Shown one piece after another: positions 7,307-13,159 of a stretch of DNA of 13,159 nt (positions are counted from its first letter, which is position 1; every line of letters begins with the position of its first letter). This DNA comes from Clostridia bacterium DTU080 (lineage in GTDB: Bacteria; Bacillota; Limnochordia; DTU080): the NCBI GenBank assembly GCA_001513395.1, contig LFTP01000353.1, forward strand, positions 1 to 13,159, in the 5' to 3' direction. The notes under the pieces are model-generated. The model saw only the letters and a list, made by a program, of their open reading frames with translations. It was not told where the DNA came from and did not search any database. A program made the position numbers and the translations under genes.

Positions 7307-8314
7307 GTGACAAGCAAACGGCTGGGTCGATGGACGGTGCATTTTCCGGGCAGTCCGCGCTTGGTGTCGGCGGCCAGCGTAGTGGGACCCAAAGAGGGCG
7401 AAGGTCCCTTGCACAGCTATTTTGACGCCATCGAGCTGGATCCCATGCGGGGCGAGATGTGTCCGGAAGCCGCTGAGCGGCGCTTTATGGAAGATGCCTG
7501 TAGCCGAGCCATACAGCAGCTTGCCTTGACGAGTGAAGATATTGACATCTTCTTAGGCGGTGATTTGCTCAATCAAGTCATCACCGCCGGTTTTACGGCC
7601 CGATCTTTGCAAATACCGTTTATTGGGCTCTACAGCGCTTGCGCCACCTTCGGCGCGGCTTTGGCCCTGGCGGCCACGCTGGTGGACTCTGACTGGGTCA
7701 CCACCGCCCTGGTAGCGGCGTCGAGTCATTATCAGACTGCGGAGCGCCAATTCCGCTATCCGATAGAACTCAATGTGCAGCGCAAACCGACCAATCAGTG
7801 GACGGTCACTGGCGCCGGGGCGGCTGTGATCGCCAAACAGGGCCAAGGCCCGAAGGTAACCCACGCCACTATCGGACGAGTCGTAGACTACGGACTGAAG
7901 GATACCAATGACATGGGCTGCACGATGGCTCCCGCGGCAGCAGACACCTTCTTGCGCCATCTCGCCGACACGGGGCGTACGCCGGGTGATTATGATCTGA
8001 TCCTGACCGGTGATCTCGCGGCCTACGGGTCGAAGATGTTCAGGCACCTCGTAAAAGAGGCCGGGATCGGGCTGGGGAATAAACACCAAGATGCGGGTCA
8101 GTTGATCTTCTCACCTCAGCAAAAAGTAGGCGCCGGAGGCAGCGGCTGTGCATGTGTGGCTGTGGTAGGTCTGGGGTATGTACTCAAGCAGATGGCAGCC
8201 GGACGCTGGCACCGGGTGTTGCTTCTGCCGACCGGGGCGCTATTCAGTCCCGTTACCCATCTGCAAGGAGAGTCGATTCCGTGTGTTGCTCATGCCATTG
8301 TCATAGAAGGCTAG
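7307..8314 (+). CDS. spoVAD: Stage V sporulation protein AD (dipicolinic acid-binding, thiolase fold)
   Basis: SpoVAD is the soluble-fold member of the SpoVA complex, sits at the inner spore membrane, and binds dipicolinic acid in a thiolase/FabH-like fold. The 335-residue length matches the Bacillus protein. Recognisable stretches are GPKEGEGPLHSYFD, AERRFMEDA, GGDLLNQVITAGF, LYSACATFG (Cys112 at the thiolase active-site position), SSHYQTAERQFRYP, TMAPAAADTFLRHL, YDLILTGDLAAYGS, VGAGGSGCACVAVVGLGYV and the C-terminal TGALFSP with ESIPCVAHAIVIE. The start is GTG 7307, with GGGAG 9 bases upstream. It begins 16 bp after spoVAC and ends 34 bp before spoVAE. Nothing suggests truncation. Confidence 0.95.
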   Translation: MTSKRLGRWTVHFPGSPRLVSAASVVGPKEGEGPLHSYFDAIELDPMRGEMCPEAAERRFMEDACSRAIQQLALTSEDIDIFLGGDLLNQVITAGFTARSLQIPFIGLYSACATFGAALALAATLVDSDWVTTALVAASSHYQTAERQFRYPIELNVQRKPTNQWTVTGAGAAVIAKQGQGPKVTHATIGRVVDYGLKDTNDMGCTMAPAAADTFLRHLADTGRTPGDYDLILTGDLAAYGSKMFRHLVKEAGIGLGNKHQDAGQLIFSPQQKVGAGGSGCACVAVVGLGYVLKQMAAGRWHRVLLLPTGALFSPVTHLQGESIPCVAHAIVIEG

Positions 8315-8348
8315 CAAAAGGCCAAAGTGAGTTGAGGAGGGTCTGAGC

Positions 8349-8699
8349 ATGGGTTATGTGTGGGCCTTTCTGGCCTCAGGCTTGGTATGTGTCCTGGCCC
8401 AGCTGCTTTATGAATACACGAAATGGACTCCGGCACATGTTCTGGTGCTGCTTACGGTAACAGGAGCCATTTTGGAAGGCCTTGGCGTCTACAGACTGTT
8501 TCAGAACTGGGCCGGAGGAGGCGCCCTGGTTCCCGTGAGCGGGTTTGGGGCATCTATAGCCCGCGGTGTAGTGGCCGAAGGACAGCGAATGGGGTGGGAG
8601 GGGCTTTTTTCCGGAGTGTTTGAGTATACGGGACTGGGTTTGGCGGCCGCTATTATTGCTGGTTTCTTCATCGCACTGGTAGCCAAACCCAAAGAGTAG
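8349..8699 (+). CDS. spoVAE: Stage V sporulation protein AE (SpoVAEb type)
   Basis: This 116-residue membrane protein is the third member of the SpoVA dipicolinic acid transport complex. It has hydrophobic segments at about 3-22 (VWAFLASGLVCVLAQLLYEY) and 30-50 (HVLVLLTVTGAILEGLGVY), then the motif GGGALVPVSGFGASIARG, which parallels the GAGAAVPITGFAN motif of SpoVAC. A last segment runs GLGLAAAIIAGFFIALVA. The gene has a strong GGAGG 8 bases before ATG 8349. It is the last gene of the plus-strand run; its stop lies 7 bp from that of the convergent regulator gene. Family length and order (AC, AD, AE) are as in clostridia-like spore formers. Confidence 0.92.
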   Translation: MGYVWAFLASGLVCVLAQLLYEYTKWTPAHVLVLLTVTGAILEGLGVYRLFQNWAGGGALVPVSGFGASIARGVVAEGQRMGWEGLFSGVFEYTGLGLAAAIIAGFFIALVAKPKE

Positions 8700-8706
8700 G
8701 TGACAC

Positions 8707-8958
8707 CTACTCGACTATGACGGAAGAAGTGGAGACGTAGACACCATCCAACTCACGAAGCTTTTCGGTCAAGAGGGCGGTCCGCTCTTGTTCACCGTTC
8801 AATATGAGTCCTATGGCTGAGATTCCGGCTTCCGGCAGCGGAACGCCTAGGCGGCCAAGCACTACGTCGCCATAGGTGGTCAGCAAGTCTTGGATTCTCA
8901 ATGCCGATTCATGCCGGTCCTTAACCACCATTCCAACAAAACTCCAGCGCTGAGTCAC
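8707..8958 (-). CDS. TM1266-like putative iron-only hydrogenase system regulator (ACT-like fold)
   Basis: The 83-residue protein matches the small TM1266 family (TIGR03959-type), an ACT/NikR-C-like ferredoxin-fold domain often encoded beside [FeFe]-hydrogenase maturation genes and named as a putative regulator. Seen features are an N-terminal FVGMVVKDRHESALRIQDLL, the mid motif VVLGRLGVPLPEAGISAIGLIL and the end LRELDGVYVSTSSVIVE. There is no DNA-binding domain, which is normal for the family. The start is GTG 8958 with AGGGGG 7 bases upstream on the minus strand. No hydE, hydF, hydG or hydrogenase gene is present in the window, so the functional link comes from family knowledge alone. It converges on spoVAE. 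Confidence 0.85.
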   Translation of the reverse strand: MTQRWSFVGMVVKDRHESALRIQDLLTTYGDVVLGRLGVPLPEAGISAIGLILNGEQERTALLTEKLRELDGVYVSTSSVIVE

Positions 8959-8983
8959 CGGTTTTCCCCCTTGTGATTCACGG

Positions 8984-8989
8984 TATAAT
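8984..8989 (+). promoter_or_regulatory. Possible -10 element (TATAAT)
   Basis: A consensus TATAAT lies on the plus strand in the divergent gap between the TM1266-like gene and the larA relic. The hexamer 17 bp upstream, GTTTTC, is a weak -35. It would drive transcription through the relic toward larA. Only the -10 match is seen. Confidence 0.3.
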
Positions 8990-9035
8990 CGCTTCCCATT
9001 GGTCTATGGTCTCCCGCAGGCGGCGGATTATGCTG

Positions 9036-9185
9036 CAGGGGTACCGCCAAAATGAGCGAAGACCTATCGACAAAAAGCAAAGAGATTTGACAGGATGCGT
9101 GTTTGGTCAGCCTCTGGCAGACGGCCCGCATGTGCGGCTTTCGAAAGGAGCATGTCATACGTCTTACCGTGAGTTTTCCAGAGTG
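9036..9185 (+). pseudogene. Decayed duplicate of the larA 5' end
   Basis: This stretch aligns with about 9769-9917, the leader and first codons of larA, at a near-constant offset of 732-734 bp. The 17-mer TTTGACAGGATGCGTGT is identical at 9086-9102 and 9818-9834. ACCGCCAA (9043-9050) and GCATGTGCGG (9128-9137) are also shared with 9776-9783 and 9862-9871. The copy keeps the start context (AGAGA...ATG at 9095) and codes for MRVW, but it loses a net two bases before 9128, shifts frame, and stops at TGA 9170-9172. Similarity fades by about 9185, before the conserved catalytic part of LarA. It is therefore a relic or partial duplication and not a second enzyme. Alternatively, the repeated part was kept for a regulatory role. 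Confidence 0.75.
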
Positions 9186-9195
9186 AGCACGATGT

Positions 9196-9318
9196 ATGGG
9201 CCCGCTAGTTTTGGCTATATTGGTCGCAGTGATCGCGGACATACTTGGAGGTAAACGAAGATCAGCCAGATTGCTGATAAGCATCCTGGATCTAGTGGAC
9301 GGTGGACGAAAACGCTGA
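9196..9318 (+). CDS. Possible 40-residue hydrophobic small protein
   Basis: ATG 9196 opens a 40-codon frame ending at TGA 9316-9318. The product starts with a hydrophobic stretch, MGPLVLAILVAVIADILGG, followed by a basic segment (KRRSAR), a second hydrophobic piece (LLISILDLVD) and a basic end (GGRKR). That order would suit a small membrane protein with a positive-inside loop. The ribosome binding site is poor (GAGTGAG, loosely placed), and the frame lies in otherwise degenerate DNA, so it may be chance. No family is recognised. Confidence 0.2.
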   Translation: MGPLVLAILVAVIADILGGKRRSARLLISILDLVDGGRKR

Positions 9319-9540
9319 TTTCCCACACCTTGGCTTTGACTGTTTTGTTCGCGCGCGGCGAAACGGAGTGTTGAGCTGAGCGACAGTCTCAGGCTTCGCC
9401 GTCTGCGAGGGTTGATCACATGTGGCGACAGCCACAACATCAGCCGGCCATAAGTGTTTCGATCACCACGTAACAGCAAGCAGATGGGCGGCCTTGGGTG
9501 TCTCTCCGCCTCCGGGAAGGTAGACAGCAGGAATCAAGGC

Positions 9541-9767
9541 ACGGTCTTTCACAGTGAAAACCGTCTGTGAGGAGATCCTACCCCTGAAACGTGTGTAGTA
9601 GGATCACGAACAGCGCGTACGAGGTGTCTCGGTCCAACCGGCTTTCTCAGCGGCACCGGGGCGGCTGTGGCGCTGCGCCGACCGAGCGTTCTGCGGCAAC
9701 GAAGACGAGCCCCGCATCAGAGTTATATCACCCGGACGTAGTGATCCGCCTCCTCGTGAAGCGGGGC
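9541..9767 (+). promoter_or_regulatory. Candidate structured 5' leader of larA
   Basis: Successive perfect inverted repeats lie in the 290 bp before larA. These are ACGGT/ACCGT (9541-9545/9559-9563) enclosing TTTCAC-A-GTGAAA; GATCCTAC/GTAGGATC (9574-9581/9598-9605); CTCGGTC/GACCGAG (9628-9634/9680-9686) with an inner CAGCG/CGCTG (9648-9652/9671-9675); and GCCCCGC/GCGGGGC (9709-9715/9761-9767) with ACGAG/CTCGT beside it. In RNA they could form several hairpins and one multi-helix element ending about 45 bases before the larA ribosome binding site. I do not recognise a known riboswitch class. The first palindrome might instead be a protein operator. Confidence 0.4.
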
Positions 9768-9826
9768 GCAGGACTACCGCCAAGGTGAGAGAAGAACTAT
9801 CAAAAAAGGCAGAGAGGTTTGACAGG

Positions 9827-11107
9827 ATGCGTGTATGGTTAGCATATGGGAGAGACGGCTTGCATGTGCGGATCCCGGATGGAGCGCATGCTATAGAACC
9901 TCAGTTTGAGCCGGCATTGCCCGCGCCGCTGGAAGCAGTGAGACAGGCCTTGGCCAAGCCGCTGGGCACCTTGCCTTTGAAAGATCTGCTGGACTCGAAA
10001 CAAAGAGTGTGTATCGTGCACAGCGACGGCACACGACCGATGCCCGGTGAGCTATTGTTAACGGCTCTGGCGGAGGTGTTTTCACAGGTTGGCATTCCGG
10101 ACGCTCAGATCACTCTCTTGAACGCTTTGGGCACTCATCGACCCAATACGCGGGAAGAGCTCAGAGAGCTGGTAGGAGAAGAACCCTTGCGCCGCTACCG
10201 AAGTGAGCAATCGCGTTCGACCGACGCCGCGGCTATGCGAGCAGTCGGTAGATTGTCGGACGGTACAACCGTGGAGTTGCATCGTGCCTATGTCGATGCG
10301 GACTTCCGGATTCTGCTGGGCTTTATTGAGCCTCATTTCTTTGCCGGCTTCAGCGGCGGCCCCAAGTCGGTGGTTCCGGGAGTGGCATCGCAACGGGTTA
10401 TCCAGCATGTGCATCGGGCGGAACTTGTCGCTCATCCCCAAGCTACCTGGGGAGTGCTGGACGGCAATCCTTTGTGGGAAACCCTGTATGAGGGTGCATG
10501 TCTGTGCCCGCCTGATTTTATTATCAACGTGGCTTTGAACAAAGAGAAGAAGGTGACGGCGGTCTTCGCCGGCAGTCTGGACACCGCTCATCGCCAGGGC
10601 GTGGAGTATGTAAGAAAGAGTGCCATGCGGGCGGTGCCCAAGCTCTTCGATGTCGTGGTCACTACAAACAGCGGCTATCCGCTGGATCAGAATCTATACC
10701 AAACGGTCAAAGGCATGTCAGCGGCAGCGCGGGTTGTCAGACCTGGCGGTGCCATTATCATGGCCGCGGAGTGTGCGGATGGAATCCCTGATCACGGAGC
10801 CTTCGGAGAGATTGTCAGGGAGGCGGGAAGTTCCGAGAAGATACTGGAGCTTGTGCACTCTGCAGGCTATTGTCGTCCTGATCAGTGGCAGGCCCAAGTG
10901 CTTGCTCAGGTATTGCAAAAAGCACAGGTCTATCTTTATTCGGATGGGATCAGCGCAACGCAAGCCAGAAGCATGCTTCTGGAGCCGATCACTGATCTGG
11001 AACAGACCATCAGGACGGTCGCTGCGGCTCACGAAGCCGCGACGGGACGTCCGGCCGAGATTTGCGTATTACCGCAGGGGCCTTTGACCATCCCCTATGT
11101 CGGTTAA
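9827..11107 (+). CDS. larA: LarA-family nickel-pincer 2-hydroxy acid racemase/epimerase
   Basis: LarA interconverts the stereoisomers of lactate or related 2-hydroxy acids, using a nickel-pincer nucleotide bound to a lysine. The 426-residue protein (from ATG 9827) keeps the family marks: N-terminal LAYGRDGLHVRIPDG; SDGTRPMP (residues 66-73); GTHRPNT with the catalytic His104; EPHFFAGFSGGPK with His170 and the cofactor lysine Lys180; and HVHR with His194/His196 as the Ni-ligand position. ATG 9827 is chosen over GTG 9785 because GAGAGG (9812-9817) sits 9 bases before it and family similarity starts at MRVWLAYG. Full length suggests an active enzyme, but it would need LarB, LarC and LarE, which are not in the window. 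LarA homologues use varied substrates, so lactate is not certain. It ends just before a hairpin terminator. Confidence 0.87.
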   Translation: MRVWLAYGRDGLHVRIPDGAHAIEPQFEPALPAPLEAVRQALAKPLGTLPLKDLLDSKQRVCIVHSDGTRPMPGELLLTALAEVFSQVGIPDAQITLLNALGTHRPNTREELRELVGEEPLRRYRSEQSRSTDAAAMRAVGRLSDGTTVELHRAYVDADFRILLGFIEPHFFAGFSGGPKSVVPGVASQRVIQHVHRAELVAHPQATWGVLDGNPLWETLYEGACLCPPDFIINVALNKEKKVTAVFAGSLDTAHRQGVEYVRKSAMRAVPKLFDVVVTTNSGYPLDQNLYQTVKGMSAAARVVRPGGAIIMAAECADGIPDHGAFGEIVREAGSSEKILELVHSAGYCRPDQWQAQVLAQVLQKAQVYLYSDGISATQARSMLLEPITDLEQTIRTVAAAHEAATGRPAEICVLPQGPLTIPYVG

Positions 11108-11110
11108 GAA

Positions 11111-11131
11111 GGGTGCCGAATGTCGGCACCC
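11111..11131. terminator. Hairpin terminator between convergent larA and the CBM9-like gene
   Basis: GGGTGCCGA (11111-11119) and TCGGCACCC (11123-11131) form a perfect 9-bp stem with a 3-base loop, 3 bp after the larA stop and 18 bp before the stop of the opposing gene. The minus strand continues TTCTTAACC, a modest T-run; the plus strand continues TCTGTG. It may serve both directions. Confidence 0.7.
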
Positions 11132-11149
11132 TCTGTGTCAGTGAGCGCA

Positions 11150-11845
11150 TTATTTCAGTCTGCCTATGGCAAACGAATCCCGGGCGTTGAAGCCGTAGCG
11201 ATCGGGGAAAGAATGCGTCACGTGACCTTTGCGGTCTTCCTGATGGCGGTTGTTGATTCCAAAGGCCATACGTATTTCGAGACCGCTTTGCAGATCCCGT
11301 CCCAAATACAGCTTGACGGCCGAGTTGGGAATGAAGATCTCGGCAGTATAGCCGGATGATATCTTGTTGGCTGCCGCTTGGGGATAGGTGTCGATCAGCG
11401 GGATATACTTACCCAAGTTGATGACACTAAAGCGCGAACCCCCTTCTTTGGCCAGCCCCACCTGTATCCACAACCTGTCAAACCAAAAATGAGCGGCATC
11501 GAATTCTCTTAGCGGATCTTCGGTGTCAGCGAGATAAAGCTTGCGATCATCAACCTTGTAGGCCACATACAGCCCGTTATCATTCCAAAAAACACGGACT
11601 TCCCCCGATACGTCATCGGCTCTGGGCAATTCGGGCTCCAGCAAGGCGCGCGGGATCACGATGCGCAGGGCCTGAGACCAGACAGCCTCGCCCATGTTTC
11701 CGTCGAGTGTCACCGCCCCGTCCAGTTTGGGGATCTCTATCACCACGGGCGGCGGTTCGAGATTGGGTTCAGCAGCCTTCACACTAATGGCAAAAAGCGC
11801 AAAGACGGTAAGGCAAACGAAGATGTGTAGACTGCGTTTGAGCAT
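11150..11845 (-). CDS. Secreted CBM9-like (carbohydrate-binding module family 9) protein
   Basis: The protein opens with a signal peptide: MLKRS, a hydrophobic core LHIFVCLTVFALFAISV, and a likely cut after KA before AEPN. The mature part, about 205 residues, resembles the CBM9-like fold found in xylanases and other exported proteins: KLDGAVTLDGNMGEAVWSQA, then EVRVFWNDNGLYVAYKVDDRKLYL, and a later EIFIPNSAVKLYL segment. There is no catalytic module, so it may bind a sugar or cell-surface polymer alone. ATG 11845 is preferred, with AGAGG 10 bases upstream; an in-frame TTG at 11851 is 4 bases after the same signal. A TATAAT on the minus strand (11891-11896) could be its -10 box. It converges on larA. 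Confidence 0.8.
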   Translation of the reverse strand: MLKRSLHIFVCLTVFALFAISVKAAEPNLEPPPVVIEIPKLDGAVTLDGNMGEAVWSQALRIVIPRALLEPELPRADDVSGEVRVFWNDNGLYVAYKVDDRKLYLADTEDPLREFDAAHFWFDRLWIQVGLAKEGGSRFSVINLGKYIPLIDTYPQAAANKISSGYTAEIFIPNSAVKLYLGRDLQSGLEIRMAFGINNRHQEDRKGHVTHSFPDRYGFNARDSFAIGRLK

Positions 11846-11890
11846 ACGCAACCATCCTCTCGTAGTAATGGCAGATTAGATTCATCTTCG

Positions 11891-11896
11891 ATTATA
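11891..11896 (-). promoter_or_regulatory. Possible -10 box of the CBM9-like gene
   Basis: Read on the minus strand, TATAAT lies 45 bp before the start codon of the secreted protein gene. No convincing -35 hexamer is seen 16-18 bp further upstream, so this rests on the -10 match alone. Confidence 0.4.
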
Positions 11897-12286
11897 CCCA
11901 ATTCGAGCTCGGCAGGGGATTCTCTCACCGGACAAGGCAGCGAGAGACCAAAAACACCCATAAAGGTGGTGGCTGTACGCCTTCCTTTGGGATGATCAAC
12001 GGTGCCGCCGCACCGAATGATCGGCGGAGAATCGGACGTTTTGTGGCCAGATGCAGGAGTACTGGGCACACTCCTGCTCAAGCCTATCATGCATCATTGC
12101 GGTGCAACAATCCCGTTGCCGATCGTCATTTGGACAATCTCAGGAGACCAGCGGTTTTCTCCGGCATGATCCGTGCTCTTCAGCAGTCATTGTACGGTTG
12201 AGCTCTCCTAATTGCGTATACGCTCAATCAATAGCAGAGATCTTCCGGGGCACTTTGACCGCTTGAGACGGCGGAGCTATAGCACA

Positions 12287-12329
12287 TGATCGATCCTCCC
12301 GGACGGGACATTGTCGGGAAGATCGATCA
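12287..12329. repeat. Imperfect 43-bp palindrome downstream of the oxidoreductase gene
   Basis: TGATCGATC (12287-12295) and GATCGATCA (12321-12329) are perfect reverse complements. Inside them TCCCG.AC pairs with GTCGGGA with one mismatch and one extra base. On the minus strand it falls about 20 bp after the stop at 12349, a terminator position, but no T-run follows. It may be a terminator-like or processing hairpin, or a protein-binding site. Confidence 0.5.
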
Positions 12330-12348
12330 AGTCACCTGCTCAACTGCA

Positions 12349-13159
12349 TTATTGCAGATCTTCGGGTATTTGAATCTCTACTTCTTTGCCCAGTTCCGCC
12401 GAACGGTAGATGCCATCGAGGATAGCTTGCGAGAAGAGCACTTCGTCGGCCGGAATGGGAGCCGGTTTTCCTTCCCGTACGGCCTCGATAAAGGTGCCCA
12501 TTTTGCAGCTCCATCGATCCTGACCCTTGGGAAGCTGCAGTTCGGTCTGGGCTTCCAGTTCCGCCTGATCGTGATACAGCTTCAGTCCGTTGTCGAGTTT
12601 GAGACCGGCGTCGGTGCCCAGCCACATCATGGGTCCCAGGGAGTCCATGTGCATAGCCCAGCTCATCTTAAGCATAAAGCAGATGCCGCCTTCGAGGCGG
12701 ATCATGGCAGCGCCAAAGTCATCGACGTCGAATTTCTCGGGATCCACATCGCCCCAAGAAGCGCGCTTGGAGTAGATCGGAGAAGTGCCGAAGTGATTTG
12801 ACAAATATGCTGAGACGGTGAGAGGCTTGGGATGTCCGAGGACGTACATGGCGGTGTCGATCGAATAGCAGCCGATGTCAAGCATGGCTCCGCCGCCGGC
12901 CGTCTCCTTGAAGACGAATGTACGACCGGGAATGCCGCGACGCCGACCGCCGCCCGTCTCCACGTAATAAACCTGGCCCAACTGTCCCGATTGAACGATC
13001 TCCCTGGCCTTGATGATCGCCGGATCCCAGCGCGACTGGAACCCGATACTCAGGATCTTCCCAGACTTGCGGGCCGCCCGCACCATGTCAATGCCCTCTT
13101 CCAGGGTCACCGACATCGGTTTTTCCAAAAGGACGTGTTTACCCGCCGCCAGGCTGTCC
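12349..13159 (-). CDS. Gfo/Idh/MocA family NAD(P)-dependent oxidoreductase, 3' part
   Basis: Members of this family oxidise or reduce sugars, inositols and related compounds with NAD(P). The gene enters from the right edge, so its N-terminal Rossmann half is missing. In frame, the visible part starts DSLAAGKHVLLEKPMSVTLEE, the family hallmark, with the EKP motif that contains the catalytic lysine. It continues with SIGFQSRWDPA and GGGAMLDIGCYSIDTAMYVLG, the second family block; here Tyr stands where many members have His, as in the dihydrodiol/xylose dehydrogenase-like branch. It ends ELGKEVEIQIPEDLQ at TAA 12349-12351. About 270 residues are visible, against a usual full length of 330-390. 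The substrate is not readable. An apparent TTG start at 13128 lies inside the conserved motif and is not the true start. Confidence 0.92.
   Translation of the reverse strand, partial: DSLAAGKHVLLEKPMSVTLEEGIDMVRAARKSGKILSIGFQSRWDPAIIKAREIVQSGQLGQVYYVETGGGRRRGIPGRTFVFKETAGGGAMLDIGCYSIDTAMYVLGHPKPLTVSAYLSNHFGTSPIYSKRASWGDVDPEKFDVDDFGAAMIRLEGGICFMLKMSWAMHMDSLGPMMWLGTDAGLKLDNGLKLYHDQAELEAQTELQLPKGQDRWSCKMGTFIEAVREGKPAPIPADEVLFSQAILDGIYRSAELGKEVEIQIPEDLQ

Larger units (their letters stand above)
8959..9826. other. Intergenic region holding a larA 5' relic and a structured leader
   Basis: No intact gene of recognisable type lies here. It contains a TATAAT hexamer at 8984-8989 (plus strand, only a poor -35 match at 17 bp), a decayed copy of the larA start (about 9036-9185), a 40-codon hydrophobic reading frame (9196-9318), a small hairpin TGTGGC-GACA-GCCACA (9421-9436), and a set of larger inverted repeats (9541-9767). 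The minus-strand open frame 8955-9479 overlaps these features and has no family resemblance. Confidence 0.6.
11846..12348. other. Gene-free stretch with scattered palindromes
   Basis: No coding frame on either strand looks real. It holds GGTGC/GCACC (12001-12005/12010-12014), the overlapping alternative CCGCCG/CGGCGG (12005-12010/12022-12027), GCAGGAGT/ACTCCTGC (12053-12060/12070-12077), and the long imperfect palindrome 12287-12329. Near its left end lies the possible -10 box of the CBM9-like gene. Confidence 0.55.

Noticed and set aside
8955..9479. Minus-strand 174-codon open frame
   Set aside because: It is antisense to the larA relic and has an Arg/Ser-rich composition typical of non-coding frames; no motif seen.
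9541..9767. Cobalamin or other known riboswitch
   Set aside because: The conserved cobalamin-box-type sequences and other class hallmarks I know were not found, so only an unclassified structured leader is proposed.
9785..9826. GTG 9785 as the larA start
   Set aside because: No ribosome binding site precedes it, whereas ATG 9827 has GAGAGG at 9 bases and begins where LarA similarity begins.
1..13159. tRNA, rRNA genes and CRISPR arrays
   Set aside because: No TTCRANNC-type T-loop in a cloverleaf context, no rRNA-like conserved stretches, and no regularly spaced repeats beyond the single 12-bp pair at 328-359.

Overview
The window most likely comes from an endospore-forming, probably anaerobic member of the Bacillota (clostridial or Limnochordia-like, moderately high G+C). 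The grounds are a spoVAC-spoVAD-spoVAE sporulation cluster, an ATP-driven 2-hydroxyacyl-CoA dehydratase-type activator system, an iron-only-hydrogenase-associated regulator (TM1266 family) and a LarA-type nickel-pincer enzyme. No species is claimed.

Layout. Positions 1-59 are the 3' end of a group II intron: the last strand of domain V and a complete domain VI with bulged branch-point A53. Positions 60-962 hold no convincing gene but many palindromes and a short direct repeat. A beta-class DNA methyltransferase (963-1916) follows without a restriction partner and ends at a clear intrinsic terminator (1938-1967). Next is a same-strand run of five genes: a tandem-duplicated ASKHA activator (2021-4231), its large DUF2229/HgdB-D-like partner (4240-6795), then spoVAC (6829-7290), spoVAD (7307-8314) and spoVAE (8349-8699). 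Gaps are 8-34 bp, so co-transcription is plausible. A TM1266-like regulator (8707-8958, minus) converges on this run, with 7 bp between stop codons.

Positions 8959-9826 contain no intact gene. They hold a decayed second copy of the larA 5' end (about 9036-9185), 732-734 bp upstream of the real one, and a strongly structured candidate leader (about 9541-9767). The intact larA (9827-11107) keeps the catalytic motifs and ends at a hairpin shared with the convergent gene for a secreted CBM9-like protein (11150-11845, minus). A gene-free stretch (11846-12348) separates that gene from the 3' part of a Gfo/Idh/MocA oxidoreductase (minus), which runs off the right edge.

How the genes may work together. 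The 2021-6795 pair resembles the electron-injecting machinery of 2-hydroxyacyl-CoA dehydratases: ASKHA ATPases passing an electron to an Fe-S partner. Both proteins are internally doubled and Cys-rich, and their substrate is unknown. SpoVAC/AD/AE would form part of the spore dipicolinic acid channel. LarA would racemise or epimerise a 2-hydroxy acid. A link between LarA and the dehydratase-like pair through 2-hydroxy acids is only an inference.
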